Origin: Actinacidiphila cocklensis
GTDB lineage: Bacteria; Actinomycetota; Actinomycetes; Streptomycetales; Streptomycetaceae
NCBI RefSeq assembly: GCF_907177275.1
Contig: NZ_CAJSLV010000066.1
Location: 28,891 to 92,890, forward strand
Length of the DNA: 64,000 bases
Direction: 5' to 3'
The notes beneath the pieces are model-generated. The model made no database searches. It was not told where the DNA came from and saw only the letters and a program-made list of their open reading frames with translations. Made by a program: the position numbers and the translations under genes. Shown in pieces: positions 8,097 to 16,529 of the stretch. Each line of letters opens with the position of its first letter. Position 1 is the first letter of the stretch.

Positions 8097-10468
8097 TACT
8101 GGCAGGCCTCGCAGGACTCGGGGTTTTCCAGGGAGCAGGCGATCGCGTCGGCGTCGGCGGTCGCGGGGACGGCCACGGGGACCGGCGCGGCCGCCTGGGC
8201 GGCGCGGGCGATCCGGGTGGCCGGGCGGGAGCGCAGGTAGTACGTGGTCTTCAGGCCCTGCTTCCAGGCGTAGGCGTACATCGACGAGAGCTTGCCGATG
8301 GTGGGCGTCTCCAGGAACAGGTTCAGCGACTGGCTCTGGTCCAGGTACGGGGTGCGGGCCGCGGCCATGTCGATCAGCGCGCGCTGCGGCAGCTCCCACG
8401 CGGTGCGGTACAGCTCCCGCACCTCGGCCGGAATCCAGCTGAAGCCCTGCACGCTGCCGCTGGCGTCGCGCAGCGCCTCCCTGCTCTGCGCGTCCCACAC
8501 CCCGAGCCGCTTGAGGTCGGCCACCAGGTAGGAGTTGACCTGGAGGAACTCACCCGACAGCGTCTCGCGCTTGAAGAGGTTGGAGACCTGCGGCTCGATG
8601 CACTCGTAGGACCCGGCGATGGAGGCGATGGTCGCGGTCGGGGCGATGGCCAGCAGCAGCGCGTTGCGCATCCCGTGCGCCGCGACCCGCTCGCGCAGCG
8701 CCGCCCAGCGCTCGGGCCAGGCGAACTCGACGCCGTAGTGGTCGGGGTGCAGCACCCCCGCCGCGGTACGGGTCTGGTCCCAGGCGGGCAGCGGGCCGCA
8801 GCGCTCCGCCAGGTCGCAGGAGGCCTCGTACGCGGCGAGCATCACCCGCTCGGCGATCCTGGTGGACAGCGCGCGGGCCTCGGCGGAGCCGAACGGCAGC
8901 CGCAGCTTGAAGAAGACGTCCTGCAGGCCCATCACCCCCAGACCCACGGGCCGCCAGCGGGAGTTGGAGCGACCGGCCTGCTCGGTCGGGTAGAAGTTGA
9001 TGTCCACGACCCGGTCGAGGAAGGTCACCGCGGTGTGCACGGTCTCGTCCAGGCGCTGCCAGTCCAGGTCGCCGTCCGGTGTCACGAAGGCGCTCAGGTT
9101 GACCGAGCCGAGGTTGCACACCGCGGTCTCCGAGTCGTCGGTGACCTCCAGGATCTCTGTGCACAGGTTGGACGAGTGGACCGTGCGGCCGGGCAGCGCC
9201 GTCTGGTTGGCGGTGCGGTTCGCGGCGTCCTTGAAGGTCATCCAGCCGTTGCCGGTCTGCGCCAGGGTGCGCATCATCCGGCCGTACAGCTCGCGTGCCG
9301 GGATCGTGCGCTGCGCCAGGCCTGCCGCCTCGGCCGCGCGGTAGGCCGCGTCGAAGTCGTCGCCCCACAGGTCGACCAGCTCGGGCACGTCGGCGGGCGA
9401 GAACAGCGACCAGTCGGCGTCGGCGTCGACCCGGCGCATGAACTCGTCGGGCACCCAGTGCGCCAGGTTCAGGTTGTGGGTGCGGCGGGCGTCCTCGCCG
9501 GTGTTGTCCCGCAGTTCGAGGAACTCCTCGACGTCGGCGTGCCAGGTCTCCAGGTAGACCGCGGCCGCGCCCTTGCGCCGGCCGCCCTGGTTGACCGCGG
9601 CGACCGAGGCGTCGAGCGTCTTCAGGAACGGGACGATCCCGTTGGAGTGCCCGTTGGTGCCGCGGATCAGCGAACCCCTGGCGCGGATACGGGAGAAGGG
9701 CAGCCCGATGCCGCCGGCGTGCTTCGACAGCCGCGCAACCTGGTGGTAGCGGTCGTAGATCGAGTCCAGCTCGTCGAGCGGCGAGTCCAGCAGATAGCAG
9801 GACGACATCTGCGGGTGCCGGGTACCGGAGTTGAACAGGGTCGGTGAGCTGGGCAGGTACTCCAGGGCGCTCATCAGCCGGTAGAGCGAGGCGACTTCGT
9901 CCACAGCGGTGGCCGAGTCGCCCTCGGCGAGTCCGGCGGCGACCCGCAGCATGAAGTGCTGCGGGGTCTCGATCACCTTGCGGGTCAGCGGGTGCCGCAG
10001 CAGGTAGCGGCTGTAGAGGGTGCGCAGGCCGAAGTAGCCGAAGCGGTCGTCGGCGCGGTCGGCGAGCGCCCGGTCGACGAGCGCGTCCAGCCGGGCCGCG
10101 TGGCGTGCGGCGAAGTCCGCCGTGCGGTCGGCGATCAGGCCCTCGCGGTGGCCCACCGCGACGGCGGTGGTGAAGGACACCGACCCCTGGGAGGCGGCCT
10201 CCTCGGCGATCGTGCGGGTGAGCAGCCGGGCGGCGAGCCGCGAGTAGGCCGGGTCCTCGGAGATCAGCCCGGCGGCGGACTCGGTGGCCAGGCCCCGCAG
10301 TTCGGCGGCGTCGGCGGCGCCGCTGCGCCCCCGCAGCGCGGCGGCGGCCACCCGCCCTGGATCGGTGTCGGGGAGGTCGGCACAGAGCGCGACGAGGGTA
10401 CGCAGCAGGTCGGCGCCGGCGGTGTCGGCGCTGTCTGTCGTGGCGGGGGCTTCTGGCGCGATGGTCAC
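8096..10468 (-). CDS. nrdA: ribonucleotide reductase class Ia, alpha subunit
   Basis: The catalytic subunit (about 790 residues). Motifs include QMSSCYLLDSPLDELDSIYD, LSKHAGGIGLPFSRIRARGS, SNLCTEILEVTDDSETAVCN with the active-site Cys, the PTATIASIAGSYECIEPQ block and a C-terminal CxxC redox pair (SCEACQ). The GTG at 10468 (VTIAPEAPA) is chosen because it begins the plausible protein. The frame runs upstream to 10741, but that stretch is the cobalamin riboswitch. Forms an operon with nrdB. It is repressed when coenzyme B12 is plentiful, letting the class II enzyme take over; that class II enzyme is not in this window. Confidence 0.95.
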   Translation of the reverse strand: MTIAPEAPATTDSADTAGADLLRTLVALCADLPDTDPGRVAAAALRGRSGAADAAELRGLATESAAGLISEDPAYSRLAARLLTRTIAEEAASQGSVSFTTAVAVGHREGLIADRTADFAARHAARLDALVDRALADRADDRFGYFGLRTLYSRYLLRHPLTRKVIETPQHFMLRVAAGLAEGDSATAVDEVASLYRLMSALEYLPSSPTLFNSGTRHPQMSSCYLLDSPLDELDSIYDRYHQVARLSKHAGGIGLPFSRIRARGSLIRGTNGHSNGIVPFLKTLDASVAAVNQGGRRKGAAAVYLETWHADVEEFLELRDNTGEDARRTHNLNLAHWVPDEFMRRVDADADWSLFSPADVPELVDLWGDDFDAAYRAAEAAGLAQRTIPARELYGRMMRTLAQTGNGWMTFKDAANRTANQTALPGRTVHSSNLCTEILEVTDDSETAVCNLGSVNLSAFVTPDGDLDWQRLDETVHTAVTFLDRVVDINFYPTEQAGRSNSRWRPVGLGVMGLQDVFFKLRLPFGSAEARALSTRIAERVMLAAYEASCDLAERCGPLPAWDQTRTAAGVLHPDHYGVEFAWPERWAALRERVAAHGMRNALLLAIAPTATIASIAGSYECIEPQVSNLFKRETLSGEFLQVNSYLVADLKRLGVWDAQSREALRDASGSVQGFSWIPAEVRELYRTAWELPQRALIDMAAARTPYLDQSQSLNLFLETPTIGKLSSMYAYAWKQGLKTTYYLRSRPATRIARAAQAAAPVPVAVPATADADAIACSLENPESCEACQ

Positions 10469-10619
10469 GGTGGTGCGGTCTCCCTCGTACGCGGCGGCGG
10501 CCACGCGGGGGAGGGGCGGAGGGGGGCCGGGCGTGCGTGCGGGCATGCCGGACCGCGTCCGCAGGCCCAATCCGCGAGGCCCGGACTCGTCGGCGCACGC
10601 CGGTCCTTCGACCGTACGG

Positions 10620-10745
10620 GCGCCGGCTGCCGGCAGGTGATCGGGCTGTGCGGGGCGCACGGGGGCGCCACCGCTCACCGTTGCGGGGCAGCGCCGGACT
10701 CGCACCGGCTTCCCCTGCGGGCAGCGGAGTTGAGCATACATCTTG
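10620..10745 (-). promoter_or_regulatory. cobalamin (AdoCbl) riboswitch in the nrdAB leader
   Basis: On the minus strand, reading from about 10740, GGGGAAGCCGGTGCGAGTCC is followed by GGCGCTGCCCCGCAACGGTG. This is the diagnostic core of cobalamin riboswitches (GGGAA-x-CCGGTG-x-x-A-x-TCCGG-x-x-C-x-G-x-CCCGC-x-ACxGT). About 60 nt further, AGCCCGATCACCTGCCGGC (around 10650-10630) matches the B12 box. The remaining leader to the nrdA start is about 150 nt and could contain the expression platform. A TATGCT at the 5' edge may be the -10. The S. coelicolor nrdABS operon is known to be controlled by such an element. Confidence 0.88.
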
Positions 10746-10793
10746 TGCCGGGTCTCAGGGTGACGCCCACATGTTGTGTCGCGGCGGGCCGCG

Positions 10794-10982
10794 TCAGTAC
10801 CGTAGCGACATGCTCTCCCGCGTCAGGGAGGCCGGTTCCGGCGGCTGCCCCGGTGTTTCGCCGCGCTCTGCGGCGCGGATCTCGCGGGTGATGCGGGCGT
10901 CGGCGCGGGCGCCCATGAGGGGCACGAAGGTCAGGGCGAGGGTGAGGGCGAGCAGTGCGGCGATGTCCAGGAAAACTGTCAT
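10794..10982 (-). CDS. small single-span membrane protein, unknown function
   Basis: A 62-residue frame starting MTVFLDIAALLALTLALTFV, a plausible transmembrane segment (residues 4-22), followed by a charged tail ADARITREIRAAERGE. It lies between the divergent GATase1/AraC gene and the nrdA leader. Codon third positions are mostly G/C. I recognise no family; it could be a real small membrane protein or a chance frame. Confidence 0.4.
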   Translation of the reverse strand: MTVFLDIAALLALTLALTFVPLMGARADARITREIRAAERGETPGQPPEPASLTRESMSLRY

Positions 10983-11071
10983 GAGTCAATAGTGGCGACG
11001 GTACTGGCTGCCGATAAGTGGCAGCGGTGCCGACCTACCGCAACATCCTGCCATCTGCGATGCTCGGGACC

Positions 11072-12031
11072 ATGCTGAAGAACGTCGCCGTGATGCTGCT
11101 CGACGGGGTCCACCCCTTCGAACTCGGAGTGCTGTGCGAGGTGTTCGGGCTCGACCGCACGGACGAGGGGCTGCCCGGCTACGACTTCGCGGTCGTCTCC
11201 GCCGAAGGCCCGCGGCTGCGCACCCACGCGGGCTTCGACGTGGTCGCCACGGAGGGGCTGGACCGCCTCGACGAGGCCGACCTCGTCGCCGTACCGGCCG
11301 CGGACGCCTCGACCGTACGGGAGTTCCCCCGGGAGGTCCTGGGCGCCCTGAACCGGGCGGTGGGCCGCGGCGCGACCGTCATGAGCGTCTGCTCAGGGGT
11401 CTTCGTGCTGGGCGCCGCGGGGCTGCTCGACGGCCGCCGGTGCGCGGCCCACTGGCGGCACACCGAGCTGCTCGCCGCCCGGCACCCCAAGGCCCGGGTG
11501 GAGCAGGACGTGCTCTACGTGGACGACGACCGGGTCGTCACCTCGGCCGGCACGTCCGCGGGCATCGACGCGTGCCTGCACCTGGTGCGCAAGGAGCAGG
11601 GGGTCGCCGTCGCCAACGGCATCGCGCGCCGGATGGTCGTACCCCCGCACCGCGAGGGCGGCCAGGCGCAGTACGTGGACCGGCCGCTGCCCCGGGCCAC
11701 CAGTGACTCGGTCGCCGGCGTGCTCGCCTGGATGGAGCGCCACCTCGACCGGGAGGTCACGGTGGACGACCTGGCCGCCCGCGCCCTGATGTCGCCGCGC
11801 ACCTTCGCCCGGCGCTTCCAGCAGGAGACGGGCACGACGCCGTACCGCTGGCTGCTGGGGCAGCGGATCCTGCTGGCCCGCGAACTCCTCGAAGGCACGG
11901 CCCTCACGGTCGACGCGGTCGCGGACCGGGCCGGATTCGGCAACGCCGCCACCCTGCGGCACCACTTCGGCCGCTGGGTCGGCACCACCCCGCACGCCTA
12001 CCGCCGCGCCTTCCGCTCGGACGGTGCGTGA
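11072..12031 (+). CDS. GlxA-type transcriptional regulator (DJ-1/PfpI domain plus AraC HTH)
   Basis: A 319-residue regulator. Residues about 1-190 form a DJ-1/PfpI-like class I amidotransferase domain: NVAVMLLDGVHPFELGVLCE, with the nucleophile-elbow Cys in VMSVCSGVFVLGAAGLLDGR. Residues about 215-315 form an AraC helix-turn-helix (DDLAARALMSPRTFARRFQQ and DAVADRAGFGNAATLRHHF). ATG 11072 (MLKNVAVML) is preferred over upstream in-frame starts at 11060 and 11018 because the fold begins there. The effector and targets are unknown. It is divergent from the 62-residue ORF and convergent with the symporter. Confidence 0.9.
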   Translation: MLKNVAVMLLDGVHPFELGVLCEVFGLDRTDEGLPGYDFAVVSAEGPRLRTHAGFDVVATEGLDRLDEADLVAVPAADASTVREFPREVLGALNRAVGRGATVMSVCSGVFVLGAAGLLDGRRCAAHWRHTELLAARHPKARVEQDVLYVDDDRVVTSAGTSAGIDACLHLVRKEQGVAVANGIARRMVVPPHREGGQAQYVDRPLPRATSDSVAGVLAWMERHLDREVTVDDLAARALMSPRTFARRFQQETGTTPYRWLLGQRILLARELLEGTALTVDAVADRAGFGNAATLRHHFGRWVGTTPHAYRRAFRSDGA

Positions 12032-12032
12032 A

Positions 12033-12072
12033 GGGGGCGCGGGAAGCCGCTCACGCGGTTCCCCGCGCCCCT
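12033..12072. terminator. bidirectional terminator hairpin
   Basis: GGGGCGCGGGGAA-type arms (12033-12046 and 12059-12072) pair around a short loop rich in GC, between two convergent stop codons (12031 and 12081). It has the geometry of a U-tract-less Streptomyces terminator. Confidence 0.65.
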
Positions 12073-12080
12073 GGTGGGCG

Positions 12081-13727
12081 CTAAGCCCCTGCGGGCTCGG
12101 GCAGGCCGGGGGCGGTGCCCGGTGCGGGGTCGGCCGGGCCGGCCGGGGTGGGCTCGGCCTCGGTGGTGTAGTCGGACAGGACGGTCTCGTCCTCCCCGGC
12201 GGGAGCCTTGAGCGCGTTCAGCACGAGGGTGAGGACGAACGCGATCCCGATGTTGAGGACGAACGCGGTCAGGCCGATGTAGCCCTTCTCGCCGATCCAC
12301 GGGATCATGTCCGAGTTGCCGGCGAAGTGCGACTGCTTGGGACTGCTCTGCTCGTACGCCTTCCACGTCCCGTAGCCCATGCCGACGGCCCAGCCGGCCA
12401 GCAGCGCCCAGCGGTGGAACCAGCGGGTGAACAGGCCGCCGACTATCGCCGGTACGGTCTGCAGGATCCAGATCCCGCCCAGCAGCTGGAAGTTGATCGC
12501 CACCGTCTTGTCCATGGTGAGGACGAAGACCAGCGCGCCGACCTTCACCACCAGGGACACGATCTTGGAGACCGCGGTCTGCTGGGCCGGGGTGGCGTCC
12601 GGTTTGATCAGGTCCTTGTAGATGTTGCGGGTGAAGAGGTTGGCCGCCGCGATGGACATGATCGCGGCGGGGACGAGCGCCCCGATGCCGATCGCCGCGA
12701 AGGCGACGCCGGCGAACCACGAGGGGAACATGTTCTCGAACAGCTGCGGGATGGCCAGCTGGGCGTTGTAGCCCTTGCCGCCGACACCGGCGGCGAGCGC
12801 CATGAAGCCGAGCATCGCCAGCAGGCCCAGCATCAGCGAGTACAGCGGCAGGATCGTGGTGTTGCGGCGGATCGTGTCGCGGCTCTTGCTGGACAGCACG
12901 GCCGTCACCGAGTGCGGGTAGAGGAAGAGCGCCATCGCCGAGCCCATCGCCAGCGTGGCGTACGCCCACTGCGCCTTCGGCCCGGTCACCAGCGAACCGC
13001 GCGGCACCCCGTTGGTCTTCTTCGCGTACTCGGCGCCCGCCTTGTTGAAGATGTCGTCGAAGCCGCCGAGCTTGTACGGGATGTAGATGATGGCGACCGC
13101 GATGACGATGTAGATCAGCGCGTCCTTGACGAAGGCGATCAGCGCGGGCGCCCGCAGTCCCGAGGAGTAGGTGTACGCGGCGAGCACGCCGAAGGCGATC
13201 AGCAGCGGCAGGTCCTTGAGGAACCAGTTGGTGGAGTCGCCGCCGCCGACACCCATCACGTCCAGCACGGCCTGGATGCCGACCAGTTGCAGGGCGATGT
13301 ACGGCATCGTCGCGATGATGCCGGTGATCGCGACGGCCACCGACAGGCTCTTGGAGCCGAACCGCCCGCGGATGAAGTCCGACGAGGTGACGTAGCCGTG
13401 CTTGTGCGAGACCGACCACAGCCGCGGCAGGAAGAGGAAGACCAGCGGGTAGGTGATGATCGTGTAGGGCACGGCGAAGAAGCCGCCCGCGCCGGCGCTG
13501 TAGATCGCCGCGGGCACCGCCACGAAGGTGTAGGCGGTGTAGAGGTCGCCGCCGAGCAGGAACCAGGTCACCCAGGTCCCGAAGCTCCGTCCGCCCAGGC
13601 CCCATTCGTCCAGGTGCAGCGGGTCGGCGGCGCGGCGCCAGCGGGCGGCGAGGAAGCCGAGCACCGTGACGGCCAGGAAGAAGAAGATGAAGACGCCGAG
13701 TGCGACGCCGTTGACGCCGTCCTTCAC
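12081..13727 (-). CDS. sodium:solute symporter family transporter (MctC/ActP-like)
   Basis: A 548-residue SSS-family permease with about 13 hydrophobic segments. Signature parts include LGGRSFGTWVTWFLLGGDLY near the N-terminus, GYVTSSDFIRGRFGSKSLSV and IGIGALVPAAIMSIAAANLF, the conserved Na-site region. The closest known type is the monocarboxylate/acetate importer group that pairs with a small DUF3311 or DUF485 protein. The C-terminus is a Pro/Ala-rich tail. Its start overlaps the stop of the DUF3311 gene by 4 nt, so they form one operon. The substrate (acetate, pyruvate, propionate or similar) is inferred only from family. Confidence 0.9.
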   Translation of the reverse strand: MKDGVNGVALGVFIFFFLAVTVLGFLAARWRRAADPLHLDEWGLGGRSFGTWVTWFLLGGDLYTAYTFVAVPAAIYSAGAGGFFAVPYTIITYPLVFLFLPRLWSVSHKHGYVTSSDFIRGRFGSKSLSVAVAITGIIATMPYIALQLVGIQAVLDVMGVGGGDSTNWFLKDLPLLIAFGVLAAYTYSSGLRAPALIAFVKDALIYIVIAVAIIYIPYKLGGFDDIFNKAGAEYAKKTNGVPRGSLVTGPKAQWAYATLAMGSAMALFLYPHSVTAVLSSKSRDTIRRNTTILPLYSLMLGLLAMLGFMALAAGVGGKGYNAQLAIPQLFENMFPSWFAGVAFAAIGIGALVPAAIMSIAAANLFTRNIYKDLIKPDATPAQQTAVSKIVSLVVKVGALVFVLTMDKTVAINFQLLGGIWILQTVPAIVGGLFTRWFHRWALLAGWAVGMGYGTWKAYEQSSPKQSHFAGNSDMIPWIGEKGYIGLTAFVLNIGIAFVLTLVLNALKAPAGEDETVLSDYTTEAEPTPAGPADPAPGTAPGLPEPAGA

Positions 13728-13981
13728 TTGACGCCACCTCCCTTGCGAGCCCGCTCCTCACGGCGTACGAGCGCGTACGCGGTGTAGGTCAGCGTGGCGG
13801 CCACCGGCACCCAGGCCATCTGGTACCAGTAGAAGAACGGGATGCCGATGAAGGCAGGCGTCAGGCGCGAGTAGGAGTTCACCCACAGCAGGGCGACGAA
13901 CGGTGCAAGGAGGCACAGCCCGGCCAGCACCCGGGTGGGGGTGATGACCGGTGGCCGTGGGTCCGGTGGTGCTTCCGGCAT
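13724..13981 (-). CDS. DUF3311 family small membrane protein, symporter partner
   Basis: An 85-residue protein with two membrane spans (TRVLAGLCLLAPFVALLWVN and FFYWYQMAWVPVAATLTYTA) and a basic C-terminus (RREERARKGGGVK). This is the typical form of the DUF3311 proteins encoded directly upstream of SSS-family symporters. A role as accessory subunit is inferred from this strict pairing and the 4-nt overlap. Confidence 0.88.
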   Translation of the reverse strand: MPEAPPDPRPPVITPTRVLAGLCLLAPFVALLWVNSYSRLTPAFIGIPFFYWYQMAWVPVAATLTYTAYALVRREERARKGGGVK

Positions 13982-14082
13982 GGGTGGTGCTCCCGTCCCC
14001 TTGAGCGGCGTGTGTAATGCGCAGGAAATCTAGGGGAGGTTAGCGGCGGTCGTCACTACCCGTGCACGGATCAGTGGCCGGG

Positions 14083-14853
14083 TCAGCCGTTCGGGCGGCT
14101 GAGCCTGGCCACGAACTTGTAGCGGTCGCCGCGGTAGACCGAGCGCACCCACTCCACCGGTTCGCCGGTGGTGTCGATCGAGTGCCGGGAGAGCATCAGC
14201 ATGGGCAGGCCGACGTCGGTGCCCAGCAGGCCGGCCTCGCGCGGGGTGGCGAGCGAGGTCTCGATGGTCTCCTCGGCCTCGGCCAGCCGCACGTCGTAGA
14301 CCTCGGCCAGCGCGGTGTAGAGCGAGACGTACTTGGCCAGGCTGCGGCGCAGCGCGGGGAAGCGCTTGGCGGACAGGTGGGTGGTCTCGATCGCCATCGG
14401 CTCGGAGTTGGCCAGCCGGAGCCGTTCGATCCGCAGCACCCGGCCGCCGGCCTTCATGTCCAGCAGCCCGGCGAGCCGGTCGTCGGCGGTGATGTAGCCG
14501 ATGTCCAGCAGCTGGGACGTGGGTTCCAGGCCCTGGGCGCGCATGTCCTCGGTGTACGAAGTGAGTTGGAGTGCCTGCGAGACCTTGGGCTTGGCCACGA
14601 AGGTGCCCTTGCCCTGGATGCGTTCGAGCCGGCCCTCGACCACCAGCTCCTGCAGCGCCTGCCGGACGGTGGTGCGGGAGGTGTCGAACTCGGTGGCCAG
14701 GGTGCGCTCCGGCGGGACCGGGGTGCCGGGAGGCATCGTCTGCGTGATGTCCAGCAGGTGGCGCTTGAGCCGGTAGTACTTGGGCACCCGGGCGGTGCGG
14801 CCCGCGGCGCCGCCCGCCGTGGTCTCCGCGCTGGTGGCCGCGTCGCTCTCCAT
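14083..14853 (-). CDS. dasR: DasR, GntR/HutC-family regulator of amino-sugar use
   Basis: Global GntR-type regulator that binds dre sites and is released by glucosamine-6-phosphate or related ligands. It has 256 residues. The winged-helix part has PPERTLATEFDTSRTTVRQA and LQELVVEGRLERIQGKGTFV. The UTRA effector domain includes the block ending PEDMRAQGL-type sequence (SYTEDMRAQGLEPTSQLLDI) and ESSLATPREAGLLG-like motifs (ETSLATPREAGLLGTDVGLP). It is nearly identical in pattern to S. coelicolor DasR as I remember it. ATG 14853 (MESDAAT) is chosen; an in-frame start further upstream is possible. It is divergent from dasA, whose promoter carries two dre sites. Confidence 0.96.
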   Translation of the reverse strand: MESDAATSAETTAGGAAGRTARVPKYYRLKRHLLDITQTMPPGTPVPPERTLATEFDTSRTTVRQALQELVVEGRLERIQGKGTFVAKPKVSQALQLTSYTEDMRAQGLEPTSQLLDIGYITADDRLAGLLDMKAGGRVLRIERLRLANSEPMAIETTHLSAKRFPALRRSLAKYVSLYTALAEVYDVRLAEAEETIETSLATPREAGLLGTDVGLPMLMLSRHSIDTTGEPVEWVRSVYRGDRYKFVARLSRPNG

Positions 14854-15014
14854 GACGTTTACTCCCGACTGCTGTCGTGCTGCCGTCACCGGCTCCTCCG
14901 TTGATCGCGGCTCACATGGTGGCACGCGCGGCCCTGCGGGAGAGAGGCGGCGGGGGTGTGGTTCCCCTCAGGTGTCGGTCCGATAACAGAGCCGACGGGT
15001 GTTCTTATACACCC

Positions 15015-15043
15015 TTGACACCCCTAAAGGTCTAGGCCAAGCT
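15015..15043 (+). promoter_or_regulatory. probable dasA promoter
   Basis: A perfect -35 TTGACA (15015-15020) is followed after 17 nt by CAAGCT (15038-15043). The predicted start is near 15050. The two DasR operators overlap the spacer/-10 and the predicted transcription start, a layout well suited to repression. Confidence 0.55.
15027..15040. promoter_or_regulatory. DasR operator (dre-like), proximal to the dasA -10
   Basis: AAGGTCTAGGCCAA, with the central GGTCTAGxCC symmetry of the dre consensus. It sits inside the TTGACA-N17-CAAGCT promoter, 23 nt (centre to centre) from the stronger site at 15050. Confidence 0.65.
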
Positions 15044-15049
15044 CCCGGT

Positions 15050-15065
15050 ACTGGTCTAAACCATT
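15050..15065. promoter_or_regulatory. DasR operator (dre) upstream of dasA
   Basis: ACTGGTCTAAACCATT differs little from the dre consensus A-C/G-TGGTCTAGACCA-C/G-T. It is located in the dasR-dasA intergenic region (14854-15171), around the expected transcription start of dasA. Confidence 0.9.
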
Positions 15066-15171
15066 AACGACCAAATCCCAGACCCACGAGCAGGACTCGG
15101 CCGACGGTTCTCGTACGGCGGCCGGCAATTCGGGCGGTGGGGGGAGTTTCGGGCATCCTGAGGAGGGTGGC

Positions 15172-16482
15172 GTGAAGCGCAAGCTCATCGCGGCGATCGG
15201 CGTCGCGACCATGATCGTCGGTATCGCGGCGTGTGGATCTGACAAGAAGGACGACGACAAGAAGGCGGACGCCGGTTCGTCGTCGGCCGCTACGACCGAC
15301 AAGACGATCACAGTCTGGCTGACCGTCGACGCCCAGCACAACTGGCCGGAACTGGTGAAGTCCGCCGACGACGCGATCATCGCCAAGCACCCGGGGCTGA
15401 AGGTCAAGCACGAGTACTACGCGTGGCCGGACAAGAACGCGAAGCTGGACGCGGTGCTCGCCACCGACAAGACGCCCGACGTCGTCGAGATGGGCAACAC
15501 CGAGATGGTGCCCTACATGGCGGAAGGCGCCTTCGCCGAGCTGGACCCCTCGAAGTTCGAGAACTCCGCCCAGTGGCTCGACGGTCTCAAGCAGTCGGTG
15601 AACTACGACGGCAAGACCTACGGCGTGCCCTACTACGCCGCCGCCCGTATCGCCTCGTGGCGCAAGGACATCGCGGCCGCGGCCGGTGTCAAGGACACCC
15701 CGAAGAACTGGGCCGAGCTGACCGGCGACCTGGACAAGATCCAGGCCAAGGAGGGCGCGAAGTTCAACGCCTGGTACCAGCCCTCGCGTGACTGGTACGC
15801 CGGCCTGTCCTTCGTCTACGACGCCGGCGGCGCCATCGCCACCAACGACGGCGGCCAGTGGAAGGGCTCCCTGGAGAGCCCGGCGGCCATCCAGGGCCTG
15901 ACCGCCTGGAAGAACGCCATCGGCAAGTACATGCACGGCGACCTCACCAAGGACGAGTCCGACCGCTACATCGTCTACGGCCAGGGCAAGTCCGCCATGA
16001 TCTACGCCCCCGGCTGGGAGGCCCCGTCCGCGGCCGACCCGAAGTTCGACAAGACCGGCGGCAAGCTCAAGGACAACCTGGTCAACTTCGTGATGCCCGG
16101 CCCGTCCGGCAAGGCCCTCCCGGTCTTCCTCGGCGGCTCCGACCTGGCCGTGCCGAGCAAGTCGAAGAACACCGACCTCGCGTCCGAGTGGATCAACGAC
16201 TTCACCAACACCCAGGCGCAGACGACCCTGATGAGCAAGGGCAACCTGCCGAACAACAACACGCAGCTGGCCACCCTGAAGGCCGACCCGGCCAACACGG
16301 TCACCGCGACCGCGGCCGAGAGCAGCTGGTTCGTGCCGACCGCGCCCGGCTGGGGCAGTGTCGAGAAGGCGCAGACCCTGCAGACCATGCTGCAGAACAT
16401 CGCCACCGGCAAGCAGTCCGTCGCGGACGCCGCGAAGGCCGCGGACGCGGCCATGGACAAGGTCCTGAACGTCAAGAACTGA
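15172..16482 (+). CDS. dasA: DasA, N,N'-diacetylchitobiose-binding lipoprotein
   Basis: Extracellular solute-binding lipoprotein of the chitobiose ABC importer (436 residues). It has a basic N-terminus and hydrophobic core followed by the lipobox IAAC, with lipidated Cys21, then a Ser/Lys/Asp-rich linker. The body has the SBP_bac_1 pattern: KTITVWLTVDAQHNWPELVK, DVVEMGNTEMVPYM, YGVPYYAAARIASWRKD and the terminal KQSVADAAKAADAAMDKVLN. GTG 15172 follows AGGAGGG. It is first in the dasABC-glucosaminidase operon and DasR-controlled through the dre sites above. No MsiK-type ATPase is encoded here; in Streptomyces the ATPase is supplied in trans. Confidence 0.95.
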   Translation: MKRKLIAAIGVATMIVGIAACGSDKKDDDKKADAGSSSAATTDKTITVWLTVDAQHNWPELVKSADDAIIAKHPGLKVKHEYYAWPDKNAKLDAVLATDKTPDVVEMGNTEMVPYMAEGAFAELDPSKFENSAQWLDGLKQSVNYDGKTYGVPYYAAARIASWRKDIAAAAGVKDTPKNWAELTGDLDKIQAKEGAKFNAWYQPSRDWYAGLSFVYDAGGAIATNDGGQWKGSLESPAAIQGLTAWKNAIGKYMHGDLTKDESDRYIVYGQGKSAMIYAPGWEAPSAADPKFDKTGGKLKDNLVNFVMPGPSGKALPVFLGGSDLAVPSKSKNTDLASEWINDFTNTQAQTTLMSKGNLPNNNTQLATLKADPANTVTATAAESSWFVPTAPGWGSVEKAQTLQTMLQNIATGKQSVADAAKAADAAMDKVLNVKN

Positions 16483-16529
16483 CCTAGTCCTCGCACAACA
16501 GGAGACCGGGACCGCTAGAGGAGCACGTG

